A DNA stretch of 64,000 nucleotides from Mytilinidion resinicola (Eukaryota > Ascomycota > Dothideomycetes > Mytilinidiales > Mytilinidiaceae), in the NCBI RefSeq assembly GCF_010093595.1, contig NW_022985451.1, forward strand, positions 261,710 to 325,709. The letters are read 5' to 3'. Shown here in pieces: positions 30,889 through 41,724 of this stretch. Within the stretch, counting starts at the first letter, position 1. Each line of letters begins with the position of its first letter. The notes below the pieces were generated by a model. That model was given only the letters and a program-made list of their open reading frames with translations, searched no databases and was not told where the DNA came from. A program made the translations under genes and the position numbers.

Positions 30889-31959
30889 ATGGGGCTAGAA
30901 GCGACAATGATCGTGTACGTATCTAAGCCGTGTCCGCAGCTCTATTACTGACAGCTTCCTAGGGTCGACAACAGCGAGAGCAGCAGGAATGGAGATTATG
31001 TGTAGGTGCTAGCTGCCAGATTTCTGGGCATCTCTCATACTTTCTGCAGACCATCACGATGGGAAGCCCAAGCCGACGCTGTCAACCTCATCTTCTCCGC
31101 GAAGACCAACGCGAACCCCGAATCCTCCGTTGGACTTATGAGCATGGGCGGAAGCCAACCCGAGATCCTCACGACACTGACGACGGATGTGGGCAAGATC
31201 CTTGATGGTCTCCACAGGACGAAGATAAAAGGAAACTCTCACTTCTCTATTGGAATCAACGTGGCGGCGGTATGCTATCTTGCTCCAACAATCTTTGGAT
31301 GACGCATGGTACTAACTATGCTATGATTACAGCTTGCCCTAAAGCACCGACAAAATAAATCCCAGAAACAACGCATCATCGTCTTCACCTGCAGTCCCAT
31401 CGACGAAGACGAGAAGTCGCTCATCAAGCTATCCAAGCGCATGAAGAAGAACGGCATCAGCATTGACCTAATCGCATTCGGAGAGCTCGGAGAAGACAAC
31501 ACCAAGAAGCTCGAGGCGTTCAGCGAGAACTGCCAAAGCGCCGAAGGATCCCACCTCGCGGTTATTCAACCTAGCTCCAATCTCCTTAGCGACTCCATCA
31601 TTACAACACCGATACTGGCTGCGGAGGGCGTTGGTGGAGGTGCAGGATCAGGAGGCGCAGCTGGCGAGGGTGGAGAGAGCGGCGGTAACAGCTTTGAGTT
31701 TGGCGTAGATCCTTCAATGGACCCCGAGCTTGCGTTGGCGTTGCGGATGAGTTTCGAGGAGGAGAAAGCCAGACAGGAGCGGGAGAAGAAGGCAAAGGAA
31801 GCTGCAGAGGGAAAGACAGAGCTGGAGAACATTCCGGAAGGAGATGAAAAGCAGCCGCTGCTCGACAAGGACGACGAGCCGAGCGGGAGTGGCAGTGGTA
31901 GCAAGGGGGCCGACAAGAAGGACAAGGGAGATGACTCAGACAAGATGGATACAGCATGA
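30889..31959 (+). CDS. RPN10: 26S proteasome regulatory subunit Rpn10 (S5a)
   Basis: Four exons, 30889-30914, 30963-31001, 31050-31269, 31333-31959, encode 303 aa. The VWA domain starts MGLEATMIVVDNSESSRNGD with the expected metal-site-like DNSES, continues through RWEAQADAVNLIFSAKT and NPESSVGLMSMGG, and ends with HLAVIQPSSNLLSDSI (about residues 1-195). A ubiquitin-interacting motif, DPELALALRMSFEEE, lies at about 225-241, followed by an acidic/Lys tail. Rpn10 binds polyubiquitin and stabilises the lid-base junction of the 19S particle. Only one UIM is visible, as in yeast rather than human S5a. Exons 1 and 2 are 26 and 39 nt, so single-frame views miss the N-terminus. Confidence 0.96.
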
Positions 31960-32551
31960 TCGTGGCGTTGGTGGGCTCTTGTGCGTGCATAGGCGACATA
32001 GAGGCATCGGCGTTTGCTGTACATTAAGTTCCTCATGGTAGGCGCTCAGTCATCACATAATGAAGAAATGTGAGCTTTGAATCCTTCATGTCCAGCCTTT
32101 AGAATTGATCTTCCAAGAATCTGTCCTATGCACTCCCATCTAGCCGCAACCCTCCTACATGGGTGTTGAGACTTATGAAATGTGAACTCTAAACCGACCC
32201 GGTCAAAATACCAGTCCCCAACGCCGATGGACACCCGTGGACCACTTGAACCCCAAGATTCAGCCCCACAGCAATGTTGATATGCCTACTGCCAAAGCTC
32301 TCATGTCAGAGAGTCCACCCGAAACCTCCGCTTCCTCATCAACATCCTATACTCTTCGCCGTCATCGCAGAGGACCATCTGGCACTCCCTATTCTCAAAG
32401 TCCTCGCCGTTGATAACCTGTTATGTTCCGGTCCTTTAGCTCCCAGTCCGTAGAGAAACGCGCAATAAATCGCTCAAACGTCCGCGCAATGCAACGAAAT
32501 TCCAAGAATATGCAAAGCCTCTAGCTGTTTCCGACATTTCGCTGTTGTCGA
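31960..32551. other. Convergent 3' intergenic region
   Basis: 592 bases between the stops of RPN10 and Trs23. Nothing coding recognised. Confidence 0.4.
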
Positions 32552-33115
32552 TTAGCTTCTCACCTTCACGAATCCATCTAGTCCGCGGTCAAACTTCTCG
32601 CACCGGATGGGCATTTCGACGGTGTAGAACGGATTCTTCATCACGTAGTCGGCGTACAGCTCGTAGATCCGCCGCATCATTGTGTCCACGTTCGGCTGGT
32701 GCGGCTCGGTGAAGAGCAGGAACTTGACGCCGGTCTGCGTCTGGAAGCACTGCATGCGGAAGTTCTGGGTTTCGAGGACTTCTAGGCCGCTTGGGCGCGA
32801 GGGGAAGGGTGAGGGTGCTAGAGAGGGCGTGGTGATCGCAGGAGGAGTGGGTGCTGCGGCAGCGGGACACAGCTGCTTCGTGATGGCATGAATACTAGGG
32901 GCTCGTTAGTGCTATAACTGGTCATAAGAAAGACCTAGCATACCCGTGGAACGTTCCGGCGACGATGAGATAGTCGTTGGCTTCGAGCTTGCTGAGGCCT
33001 GCGTGGAATTCACGGTTGTATATGAGACCGCCGGCCTTGGAGATGATGAACAGCGCAAACACGACCCTGTATACCATTAGCAGGGTAAGAATGCAGTACA
33101 AGCCTATACACACAT
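32552..33115 (-). CDS. TRS23: TRAPP complex subunit Trs23/TRAPPC4
   Basis: Model: start codon AT (33115-33114) joined across an intron (33067-33113) to G at 33066; exons 32944-33066 and 32552-32894. The product is 155 aa, beginning MVVFALFIISKAGGLIYNRE. The longin fold is clear: LEANDYLIVAGTFHG, then the block SGLEVLETQNFRMQCFQTQT, GVKFLLFTEP, and MMRRIYELYADYVMKNPFYT with EMPIRCEKFD. TRAPP complexes activate Ypt1/Rab1 in ER-Golgi traffic. It lacks the PDZ-like insertion of animal TRAPPC4 but has a Pro/Ala-rich loop in its place. An alternative unspliced start within the intron would give MVYRVVFALF. The split-ATG model matches the residue count of other Trs23 N-termini better. The C-terminus (FVKVRS) could hide one more intron. 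Confidence 0.88.
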
Positions 33116-33543
33116 TTTGAAGATGGTGTTGCAGAGTCAATTGAAGTGATGGTGAGGAGGAATTATCTGGTGTTGACTGTTTTGACCGCGCGCGTGACTC
33201 TGCTGGATTCACACCCTCAACACTTTCTCCTTTGACGTTGCATTTGTCTCGTCTCATTCACAAGTCGACTTGCGCTCGCTGTCCAGCACTGAAGAGACGA
33301 CGTGGGCCGGCTCACCTCACCCCCGTCGTTAACCATAACCCCACGCGACGATCTGCAGCTAACTGGCACCCGCCGATATCACGACCTGCCCTCGCAACCT
33401 CCATCAGCCTCGCGCCGCTGCCTGGGCCCCTGCGACGACACTGCATCAACCGCCCGGCGGCCTCACGACAGCTCTCTTCTTATACTACTTACCCCCACCT
33501 TTGACTTGTCTCTCCGTCTGTCCTCATCCTCTAGGTAGCAACC
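33116..33543. promoter_or_regulatory. Bidirectional promoter, Trs23 / double-UBC E2
   Basis: 428 bp between head-to-head genes. It includes the 5' leader exon of Trs23 and a pyrimidine-rich leader (about 33470-33535) before the ACC-ATG of the E2 gene. Confidence 0.45.
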
Positions 33544-35274
33544 ATGTCTAACCAGTCCATCCTCCGCATCACTCGCGTACGTGGAAGCTCCCCCTGCCTA
33601 GACGCAATAGGACGCTGACAATATTGTAGGAACTCAGCGAAATACAGAAGGGCCCAGATTTATGTAAGACTTCTGAGCGGGCTGAATGTCTACGTCCCGA
33701 CTGACCAATGACTACAGCCCTCGCTGTTGCGTGCCGCGATATCGACGTCCGACAAGTGAGAGCCTTGATCATAGGCCCGCCCGACACCCCATATGAGTTT
33801 GGCTTCTTTGAGGTACGTCTATTTTGCCATATCTAGAAACATCATACTAACAAAACTCTGCAGTTCGCCGTCAAGTTCGGCAGAGGTTAGGATGCCTGAC
33901 AACGAGTGCAAGCAAATACTGACCATCAATAGAATACCCCACCAAGCCACCAGCTGTCACGGCTGTGACCACCAATTCCGGTAGGACACGATTCAACCCA
34001 AACATCTATTCTGGGGGCAAGGTCTGCCTGTAAGTACATGACGCAGATTAGCTGAGACAAGACCGACACTGACGCCTCACTATAGTTCGATTCTAGGGTA
34101 CGCAGAACTGCATTCGTCTTGCCCGACCTCCTACTGACGTATCTATAGCACCTGGCGCGGCGAGCGGGGTGAAGAATGGTCATCCGCACAGGGCCTCGAG
34201 TCCATCCTCATATCTATTCAAAGCCTGATGTCCTCAAACCCATACGAGAACGAGCCTGGATTCGAGGATGGAAAGTCCGAGTTCGACAAGAAGAACCAGG
34301 TCGACTATGTGGCAAAGGTCAGTGGGGTTCAGTCGGTCAGTGAATCTTGACTGACGGTTCGTAGATTCGCCATGAGACTTTAAGGATCTCCATCATCGAG
34401 CGACTCGAGGACTATCTAGGCATCGGTAGGGAAAAGGTGCCAGGCGTTGTACCCTACAATGCGGACGATGACTATCGAGAGAACTCGGTGGACGCACCCT
34501 TCGAGCCTTTCAAGGACCTCTGCAAGCGGCGATTCCTGTGGTACTACGACTCCTATCTGAGCGCCATCGAGATAGAGAAGGAGAAGCACGCGGATGGTAA
34601 ACGATTCGATAGGATGCCTTTCGAGGGAGCAGGCAACATAATGGAGGGATGCTTCCAGTACACCTCACTAAAGAAGCGGCTTGAGACGATCTACGAGAAG
34701 CTTAACGAAGAAATGGAAGCATGGGGAGCTGAAGGCCAACTCGCAACTCAGAAGGAGTTGAGCATTTCCAGCAACCTGCAGCGACAATACGAGCAGATTG
34801 TCGAGTTCTACAAGAACAACGACAGCGTCACTCTGGACCTCGAGCTGGTTGACAAGAACCCGTTTGTGTGGCAGCTGGTGCTGTTTGGCCGGCCAATGAC
34901 CAACCTCGACGGAGGTATGTTCCGCATCAAGCTGTATCTCAGCACCAAGTTCCCGGACACCTTGCCTCGGATCAAGTTTGAAACGCCCATCTTCCATCAT
35001 CGTGTGTCGAAGGATGGGATCCTATGCTACAACCCTACCCGAAAGGATGACCTCAAGTCACACATTGAGGCCATCATCGAAGCTGTCGAGGAGGAGTCGC
35101 CTGCCTATGATCCACGAACCTTGGTGAACCCGGAGGCTGCTAAGCTCTTCTGGGGCACAGCAGACGAGAAGAAACTCTACAATCGAAAGCTGCGACGATC
35201 CGTGCAGGAGAGCACCGAGTATGTTTGACATTGCCACTTTTGCCTTGACTGTGCTAACAGGTTGTAGATATTGA
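33544..35274 (+). CDS. Ubiquitin-conjugating enzyme, UBE2Z-like, with a second UBC-like domain
   Basis: Nine exons: 33544-33576, 33630-33663, 33718-33812, 33864-33885, 33933-34029, 34086-34097, 34149-34317, 34365-35218, 35268-35274; 440 aa. The N-terminal UBC domain resembles UBE2[43 protein letters not shown] with catalytic Cys93, and [19 protein letters not shown]. The C-terminal half (about 275-420) is a second E2-like fold: [40 protein letters not shown] with Cys375 at the position of the active cysteine, then [17 protein letters not shown]. The family transfers ubiquitin or FAT10-like modifiers; activity of the second domain is unknown. Exon 6 is only 12 nt. The last intron (GTATGT, GCTAACA, TAG) changes the end from STEYV (stop at 35228 if unspliced) to STEY. 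Confidence 0.9.
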
Positions 35275-37889
35275 TCCATTCCACAACACTTCACTTTCTT
35301 TCGGATATCTCAGACTGGCGCGGTGTCGCATCTCTTGCTTCCTTCCAATCACGACTTTCGCTCCGGAAGTCTTTTGATACCCACTTCCTACCAGCACCTT
35401 CGACTACATTCAAGTTGCATACTGACATTTCCCGGAGTTTCAAGGCTGGACGACGGGGGTAAAACACGGGTTTCTTTACATTACTGACATTTGCATGAAG
35501 GATGGACTGGCCACTTTAGATGCCGTTTACGACGGGGATGATTACGACTTTAAGCGTGGCGTTGGTGCGTTAGCTCTTCTCCATGCTATGCTATAAGCTG
35601 GCATGTAGAACTCAAATTGACCTTTTATTTCTGGGCGTTATCTGGGTCGTTTGTCTATGAGTGAGTTTGAGTGTTCGATGAAGTGGTGATGCATGCAAAG
35701 CTTTGGTATGGACAAACCAGCAATTCGGAAGTAGGCCGAGGGAACCTTCAATCACATATGCGAGGTGAGACTAGACACAATATGAAGGCTTTTCAATGCA
35801 GGGAATGCATTGGCGTGCGGATGGCACTGTCTGGAGTCCCTCGATCATCTTGAAGAGATCGAGACGGGATGCAACGAACGCCACGACAAAATCAAGCTCG
35901 AAAAATAGGGTTTTTGGAGCGTGGGAGGCGGCGTTTGAAGTGGCTCAACCAACTCTAAAAAACGGGGCATGATGGAACGAATAGCAAAGCTAAAATCTTA
36001 CAGCCGTCTCAAACCTTAAGAATGGGTAACCTTAGCCCCAGAAGGCAGGATGGGAAGATAGCGCAGGCTGACGTACAATAGTCTTCCAAATTAGGCGTAA
36101 AGTACGACTTCAAGTAGTCTGCGTCTGCATGCGCCACTGCTTGGCGAGCTTCTAGCATTCTCGGAATTGGGACCTGATGCAACTCGTGAGAAGGTCTAAA
36201 TCCGAACACCGTTACGAAGCCCATCCATCTAATCGGTGGCCTGAGCGGGGTGCCCCAAACACCACGATAAGACTCGCAGCCAGTTGACGTGGTCTCCCGA
36301 ATCGGGGCATGGAGACGATGTTGAGGGTGTCAGGCACCCACATTCGCACCACTCACAGCACCAGAATGCAGGAGCGCATCACGAAGGAGTGGAGTGTGGC
36401 GAAGGTAGTGGGGTGGCCGGCCGGAGAGATTCGCGGTGGGCTCCGGGACAAGGCTGACTCACGGGCAGACCTCGAACTGAACCAAGCGGATCGCTGCCAC
36501 AGGCCGAGCCACCACGGGCTCCTCCACAAACGGCGCCAGCGGCCAATCGTTGCTGCGCAGGAGCGGCATCCTTGACGCCTCCGAGGCTTGACGACGAGGG
36601 AGCCAAGCCCTGCTGACCCGCGCCGGGAGAAAGACGGGTGCAGCATGGTGCAGCATGGTGAAGCACGGCTTGAACAGCAGTTCAGCGCGAGCGCTGGGGA
36701 GAAAAGCCTGCTAATTGACCCGGATGGGGCCATTCGGCGAGCGGATTAGAAATGCACCGGATGCCGCACACCTGTCGACGCGCGCTGTTGGCAGATGGGG
36801 CCACCGTGTCGCCATGTTTTGGCCCCCATGGCCCGTGGCTGGTGGTGCTCGCCGTCCGGTGAGCAAGAAGCTTTCCGCCCTTGGCCCTGGTCCATTAGCG
36901 CTGTCTGCTTGACCGCTCGCTACCGCGCCGCAGAGCAGCGCCATGAGCATTTGGGAGGGCGAAAGGGCGGCGAGCTCTTCTCCGCAACTCCCCACCGCCG
37001 CAGTCCATCACCGTCCGCGGCGCATTCGCCAATAGAGTCTCCGCAATTGCTGCTGTTTTGCACTCTCCGCGCCCGCCGCGTGCAGAGGGTCGGCAGCTTG
37101 AGACGGCGGCCGAGTCTGGCGGCCGTGGTAATATTTGAAGCTCTGCCCCCGTCGGTGCCTTTGGGGCTTAGCCTCCAGGCAGCAGCGACCCAGACGACGA
37201 CGCGACTCATCCGCCGCATCATCAGTTCCTCGTGTCCTCTCCTCGACAAAACCACTCCCCCTCCCGCCCTCCAGTTTGCTCCTTTTCCTCAGAGTGCTTC
37301 GTCCTCAGGCCTCGTCACCGCGTCCCCCGTCTTGTTCAGTTGCTGCCGCCTTAATTTGCTGTATTTCGAGCTTGCATTTCTTAGCCGCGCCCGCCCTCGT
37401 CTTTGGCTTCGGCTTGCACCGCCCTCTTATATCCTCGACCCTCCCGCCCTCGGCCGTTCTGCTTCCAGCGCCCTTATTGCTGCCTGTCCGCCTGAGTCTC
37501 TCATCACAGCCCGACTCCCAACTCGTTTCGTCCATCTCCACCTTCTTCCTCACCACCGTCCTGCCCATGAGGAATTGATCCGGGGGCGACTACGCATCTT
37601 GCCATTTGCAGACCCCGACTCAGTCCAGAGCCCGACTGTAGGTCACCCCATCACTTTTGCACTCCTCACTTTCGGTCACTTTTCTGGGAAGGCTGTGTTT
37701 TGAGTCTCCGCTCCGCCGTATCCATATCTCTGACTCTGGCCCAGCTTTCGCTTTATTCCCACGCCTGAAAGATCTCTCTCAATCCGGCAGTACCTGTGAG
37801 TCACTAGCTGGGAGCGCCAGGCCAGTCGAATTCCCAGCTAATCGATCCCCGCTGCAGTGTTTGTGCACTTCCGGTCCAGTCACCCCAAC
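35275..37889. other. 2.6-kb intergenic region and long leader of C2H2 gene
   Basis: Plus-strand genes flank it. The segment 35275-35460 is 3' flank of the E2 gene. The segment 36300-36720 is GC-rich without domains; 36720-37860 is a long CT-rich, TCTCC/CCGCC-rich leader typical of highly regulated fungal transcription-factor genes, with overlapping chance frames (36795-37703 and its antisense) of Arg/Ser/Pro composition. Upstream ATGs here could act as uORFs for the C2H2 gene. Confidence 0.45.
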
Positions 37890-40280
37890 ATGTCTTCTTC
37901 CACCCACACCCACCCCCGCCGCCGGCCTTTTAAGGCCACGAACCCCTCGACCCTCAACACCCACAGCATGACCCTTCGCAAGAGTGGCACCTTCTCCTCA
38001 CCCACCTCAGTCCAATCCGAACTATGCGGGCTTGAGAACCATCCCTACATGCCCAAGCGTTCCCCTACCAGCACCGAGAACCTCGAGGACCTGCTCCACA
38101 ACGCTGCCGTCCGCCGTGTCACCAACCTGCTCGCAGACTTCGACAAGAAGCTGGCCGGACACCCATCGGATGCCAACATCCTAAACGACCCAGAAGTCCT
38201 GCCCCTCCCGAGCTTCATGCTCGACCACACCACCTTGGACGAAGACCCTATGGACATTGAGCCCAAGTCTTCCCCAGTCGAACGCAGCCCCCACCAGCAC
38301 GCCTCCGACAGTGGACTGGGATCCAGCATTAGCGGTTCCAAATACGGTATGACTCCATTTCACCCTGCTGCAAGCCACGCTCAGCCCGCTGATATCTATA
38401 AAGGCGACGCTGCCACCACTCGTGAATCGGTTTCGACTTCCATCACCAGCACCCACTCTGCTGTGACCGGATCCTTCACAGCCTTGGACTCACAGGAAGG
38501 GAAGCACACCCTCGGTGAGTATGCATGCAAGCAAATCCACGACTCTATAATCAAGCCTATCTTGGCCGAGAAGTCTCTGGAAGATTTCCACCCTCTCATT
38601 AAGGACGTTCCCCGACGCATTGGGAACAAGGACATCAACAACTTGCGTGATCTCGAAAAGACTCTGATCTTCTTGGCACCGGTGAGTGATAACATTTATG
38701 CTTTCTCTGAAGTTGCAATCGCTCATTGCATCCTTCGTGGTTTTAAGGACTTTTCGACTACACCGACAAAGTACCTGGAGTTTTGCGAGCGATCGATCCA
38801 ACTTTTACATGCGACCGTCGACCAACTTTCGGAGCAAGACCAACGCCTACCTGCCGACCGCCCTTATACTAACAGGTACTTCCTCGACCTCGTTGAACAG
38901 ATCAGACGATACGCCGCAATCATGGCCGCCACCCGACAAAAGGAAGAGAACGGGGAAGACCTCGACGAGATGGATTACCACCCGTACGATTCACCCCCTT
39001 ATTTTCATGTATCTAGCTTACAGTATGTTAGAGGAGAGAAGATCACCCTTCGTGGTGGGCTAAGCCACAACGGCCGTCCTGTCGAACTCGTCCGTGAGAA
39101 AGAGGACGGCAAGGTCATCCCACTCGTTGAGGGTAGCCCTTCGGACGAGGAGTACGCAACCTTTTCCTCCGCGAAGAGGGCCTTGTCATTGTCCGATGAT
39201 GAGGTTGACGACGACGGAGTGCGGCGATCTATGGCTCGACGACGCAAGTCTGAAAAGCCTGGGGACGTTATGCACATGTGCCGTGACTGCAAGAAAGACT
39301 TCAAGAGGCCGTGCGACCTCACCAAGCATGAGAAGACCCATTCGCGCCCCTGGAAGTGCACCGAGGAGAAGTGCAAGTATTACGACCTTGGCTGGCCAAC
39401 CGAGAAGGAGAGAGACCGCCACGTCAACGACAAGCACTCGGCCGCTCCACCACAGTACAAGTGCTTGTATCCTCCATGCACGTACGCCTCTAAGCGTGAA
39501 TCGAACTGCAAGCAGCACATGGAGAAGGCCCACGGCTGGGAATACGTACGCTCCAAGAGCAATGGCCGCAAGAAGACCACCGGCGGAAGCGAACGTAGCC
39601 CACCAACCCCACTCACTCCATTCATGGGAACTCCCATGTCTTCGCTTGCCACCCCCATGACTCCATTCCAACAGTCTCCCTTTGAGCCAATGCAGAATGA
39701 CTTCGGTGGCTTCAATAACTTTGGTTTCGGAACTCCTGCGTTGAGCCATCACAGCTACCAGGATGAATACCGTCGAAACTCCACAACGACGGATGGATCC
39801 GCCATGACCTACTCGTCTGGCCAGTCGCCCACCGAGCCAAATGCGTTTGATAATGCTGTTACGCCTGAGGAGGCAACGATTAACCACAACGACATCTTTG
39901 GTACCGCCTTGAACGCCTTAAATACCAACTTCAGCACCGGTTTCCAACAGCCAACGCCTGCATTGAGCACTGGGTTCGATGACTTCGAGTTCGCCCGTCC
40001 GTTCCCAGTCAACACCAACACTTCCGTGCCACACCTTTCTCCCAACGCCCAGGCAGACGTCACACTATTCTCGCCTCACTTGAATAACATGCAAATTGAC
40101 GAGGGCTTCGAAGACGGACTCGGTGCCTTTGGCCGGCCCACTGGTGACTTTCCGCTCTTCGACGATGCTCCCAACACGGCACCGACAACTGGTGAATGGT
40201 TCCCAGACCTTAACCAGTTCGGTGGCCAATTCGACACCACTTTCGATGACATAATGGGCAACGCCTGGAACAACCACTAA
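37890..40280 (+). CDS. C2H2 zinc-finger transcription factor
   Basis: The first good ATG is at 37890 (CCAACATGTC); an upstream in-frame GTG is not a start. The unspliced frame gives 796 aa. Two probable in-frame introns, 38682-38747 (66 nt, GTGAGT) and 38984-39031 (48 nt), interrupt conserved stretches; removal gives 758 aa and joins LIFLAP to DFSTTPTKYLEFCERSIQ, and DYHP to GEKITLRGGLSHNGRPVELV. Domains: disordered N-terminus; conserved helical middle (about 210-360); a C2H2 finger CRDCKKDFKRPCDLTKHEKTH near 426 (spliced numbering), then two atypical fingers (C-x4-C...H-x4-H) through CLYPPCTYASKRESNCKQH; and a long Asn/Thr/Pro/Phe-rich C-terminus likely to activate. It acts in the nucleus; target genes are unknown. 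The long leader suggests translational or complex promoter control. Confidence 0.87.
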   Translation: MSSSTHTHPRRRPFKATNPSTLNTHSMTLRKSGTFSSPTSVQSELCGLENHPYMPKRSPTSTENLEDLLHNAAVRRVTNLLADFDKKLAGHPSDANILNDPEVLPLPSFMLDHTTLDEDPMDIEPKSSPVERSPHQHASDSGLGSSISGSKYGMTPFHPAASHAQPADIYKGDAATTRESVSTSITSTHSAVTGSFTALDSQEGKHTLGEYACKQIHDSIIKPILAEKSLEDFHPLIKDVPRRIGNKDINNLRDLEKTLIFLAPVSDNIYAFSEVAIAHCILRGFKDFSTTPTKYLEFCERSIQLLHATVDQLSEQDQRLPADRPYTNRYFLDLVEQIRRYAAIMAATRQKEENGEDLDEMDYHPYDSPPYFHVSSLQYVRGEKITLRGGLSHNGRPVELVREKEDGKVIPLVEGSPSDEEYATFSSAKRALSLSDDEVDDDGVRRSMARRRKSEKPGDVMHMCRDCKKDFKRPCDLTKHEKTHSRPWKCTEEKCKYYDLGWPTEKERDRHVNDKHSAAPPQYKCLYPPCTYASKRESNCKQHMEKAHGWEYVRSKSNGRKKTTGGSERSPPTPLTPFMGTPMSSLATPMTPFQQSPFEPMQNDFGGFNNFGFGTPALSHHSYQDEYRRNSTTTDGSAMTYSSGQSPTEPNAFDNAVTPEEATINHNDIFGTALNALNTNFSTGFQQPTPALSTGFDDFEFARPFPVNTNTSVPHLSPNAQADVTLFSPHLNNMQIDEGFEDGLGAFGRPTGDFPLFDDAPNTAPTTGEWFPDLNQFGGQFDTTFDDIMGNAWNNH

Positions 40281-41724
40281 ACGTTTATTCGCTTGAAACG
40301 TTGTGGCCATTTACCGGCTTCTTTCATCTTTGTTTTTCACGATGATGACGGCCATTATTCATCAACCTTGTGTCATTTTGCCCCCTCTCCTCCACCAGAT
40401 TACGTGCGTGTCGAGGTTGTCTTGCATTTTAGCGTTTAGCGAACCCTTTTCTTATGATCGTCATGACGAGGACAGTTGGAGGAACGGGAAGACGTCCACA
40501 AGACTGAATCCGAAAACTCCGGTGCGCGATTCTGGATAAAGCATTCTGTTTGGAACCCCACAACAACCGAAAATGATGATAAAAAACATGTTGTCCCCCA
40601 TGTTTTTCCAGTCTGTCACTTTGTTGGAGTTGCAATGATTTTTGCGGTTGCACTACACTACACTACACCACTCCCCCCCCTTCTTACTTTGTGTTTGTTT
40701 GCCACAGAACGATTGAAGGAGGGCTGGGTTGAGGCGGTTGCGGTTAGGGGAGGAACTTGATTGTAAATTAGATAGGGGCTAGGACTGGAATTGGGATCTT
40801 CTAAGGTTGAGCTTGGATTGATTATACGTTTGGTTGGAACTCGATCTTAGGGATTCTGATTGGATTTTGACTTGGGAATTGCGAATATACGTTACTCTCA
40901 CTCTCACACTGCATTTTACCATTTGTGTTATTGGTGATAAGTGATTGATTCCAGCCTCAGCGTTCTATGAGTACTGCAATCTGCTACCTATGATGATTAA
41001 ACATATTGTGAGAGGGTTTAGGGATGAAGACATCGCCTCGATAGCGGAGGGGAACGGAAAATGTGGAATGGAAAGGGATAGGGGGCATGGGAGGGGTACC
41101 CGAAAGCTTGACCTTCTCAAGAGTAACCAAGGTATGACTCTTCCTCCTTTCCGCTCTGCATGATCATGACGGAGGATGTAGTGGATAAAGCGGCATGGTT
41201 GAGAGACAGAGGGAGAGATGTACGCGGGGTGGGGGTGGGGTGGTGGTTCAAGGGAGGCGTGACCAGGGGAAGGGGAGCGTCGGAACCTTGAAAAAGCCAA
41301 GAGAATAGATGGGCCTGAGGTATGACTCCTCCTTCATGTGGAGCGGAGAGGGGGCGCATGACAGAGGTAGTGGTGGAGAGAGGGGGTGATTCATCGGTAT
41401 CTGGGGCTTGGCTGATACGTTTCGGTGGGGGAGATGTGATTGGGTAGGATTCGGAGAAAGGAAAGGGTGGGTCTTTGGGACAGGACACGTGAAGGTTTTC
41501 GGGTATAGAGTGATTCATTGTGTCTGTTGCGGTAAGGGAGGAGAGGTTGAGGGTGTGTCCGGACAGGCTTTGTAGGGATGATGGGGTAGGGGGGTTCGTC
41601 GTATGTACATACACAGTTTGCGCTGTATAGAAGAGCAACGCGCTTAGGGTAGTATCGACATTACTTGAGATGCGATGTAGAACGCGGAATATGATGCCAG
41701 ATAGAATGAGAGGCCCACGCAATG
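40281..41724. other. Intergenic region downstream of C2H2 gene
   Basis: 1.44 kb. The first 600 bases are likely 3' untranslated sequence. Around 41130-41210 and 41319-41400 there are two loosely similar stretches starting AGGTATGACTC-TCCT, about 188 bp apart, too diverged to call firmly. No gene is supported. Confidence 0.4.

Noticed and set aside
36795..37703. 302-codon frame upstream of the C2H2 gene
   Set aside because: Several overlapping frames in both directions, low complexity, no domain; best explained as long 5' leader.
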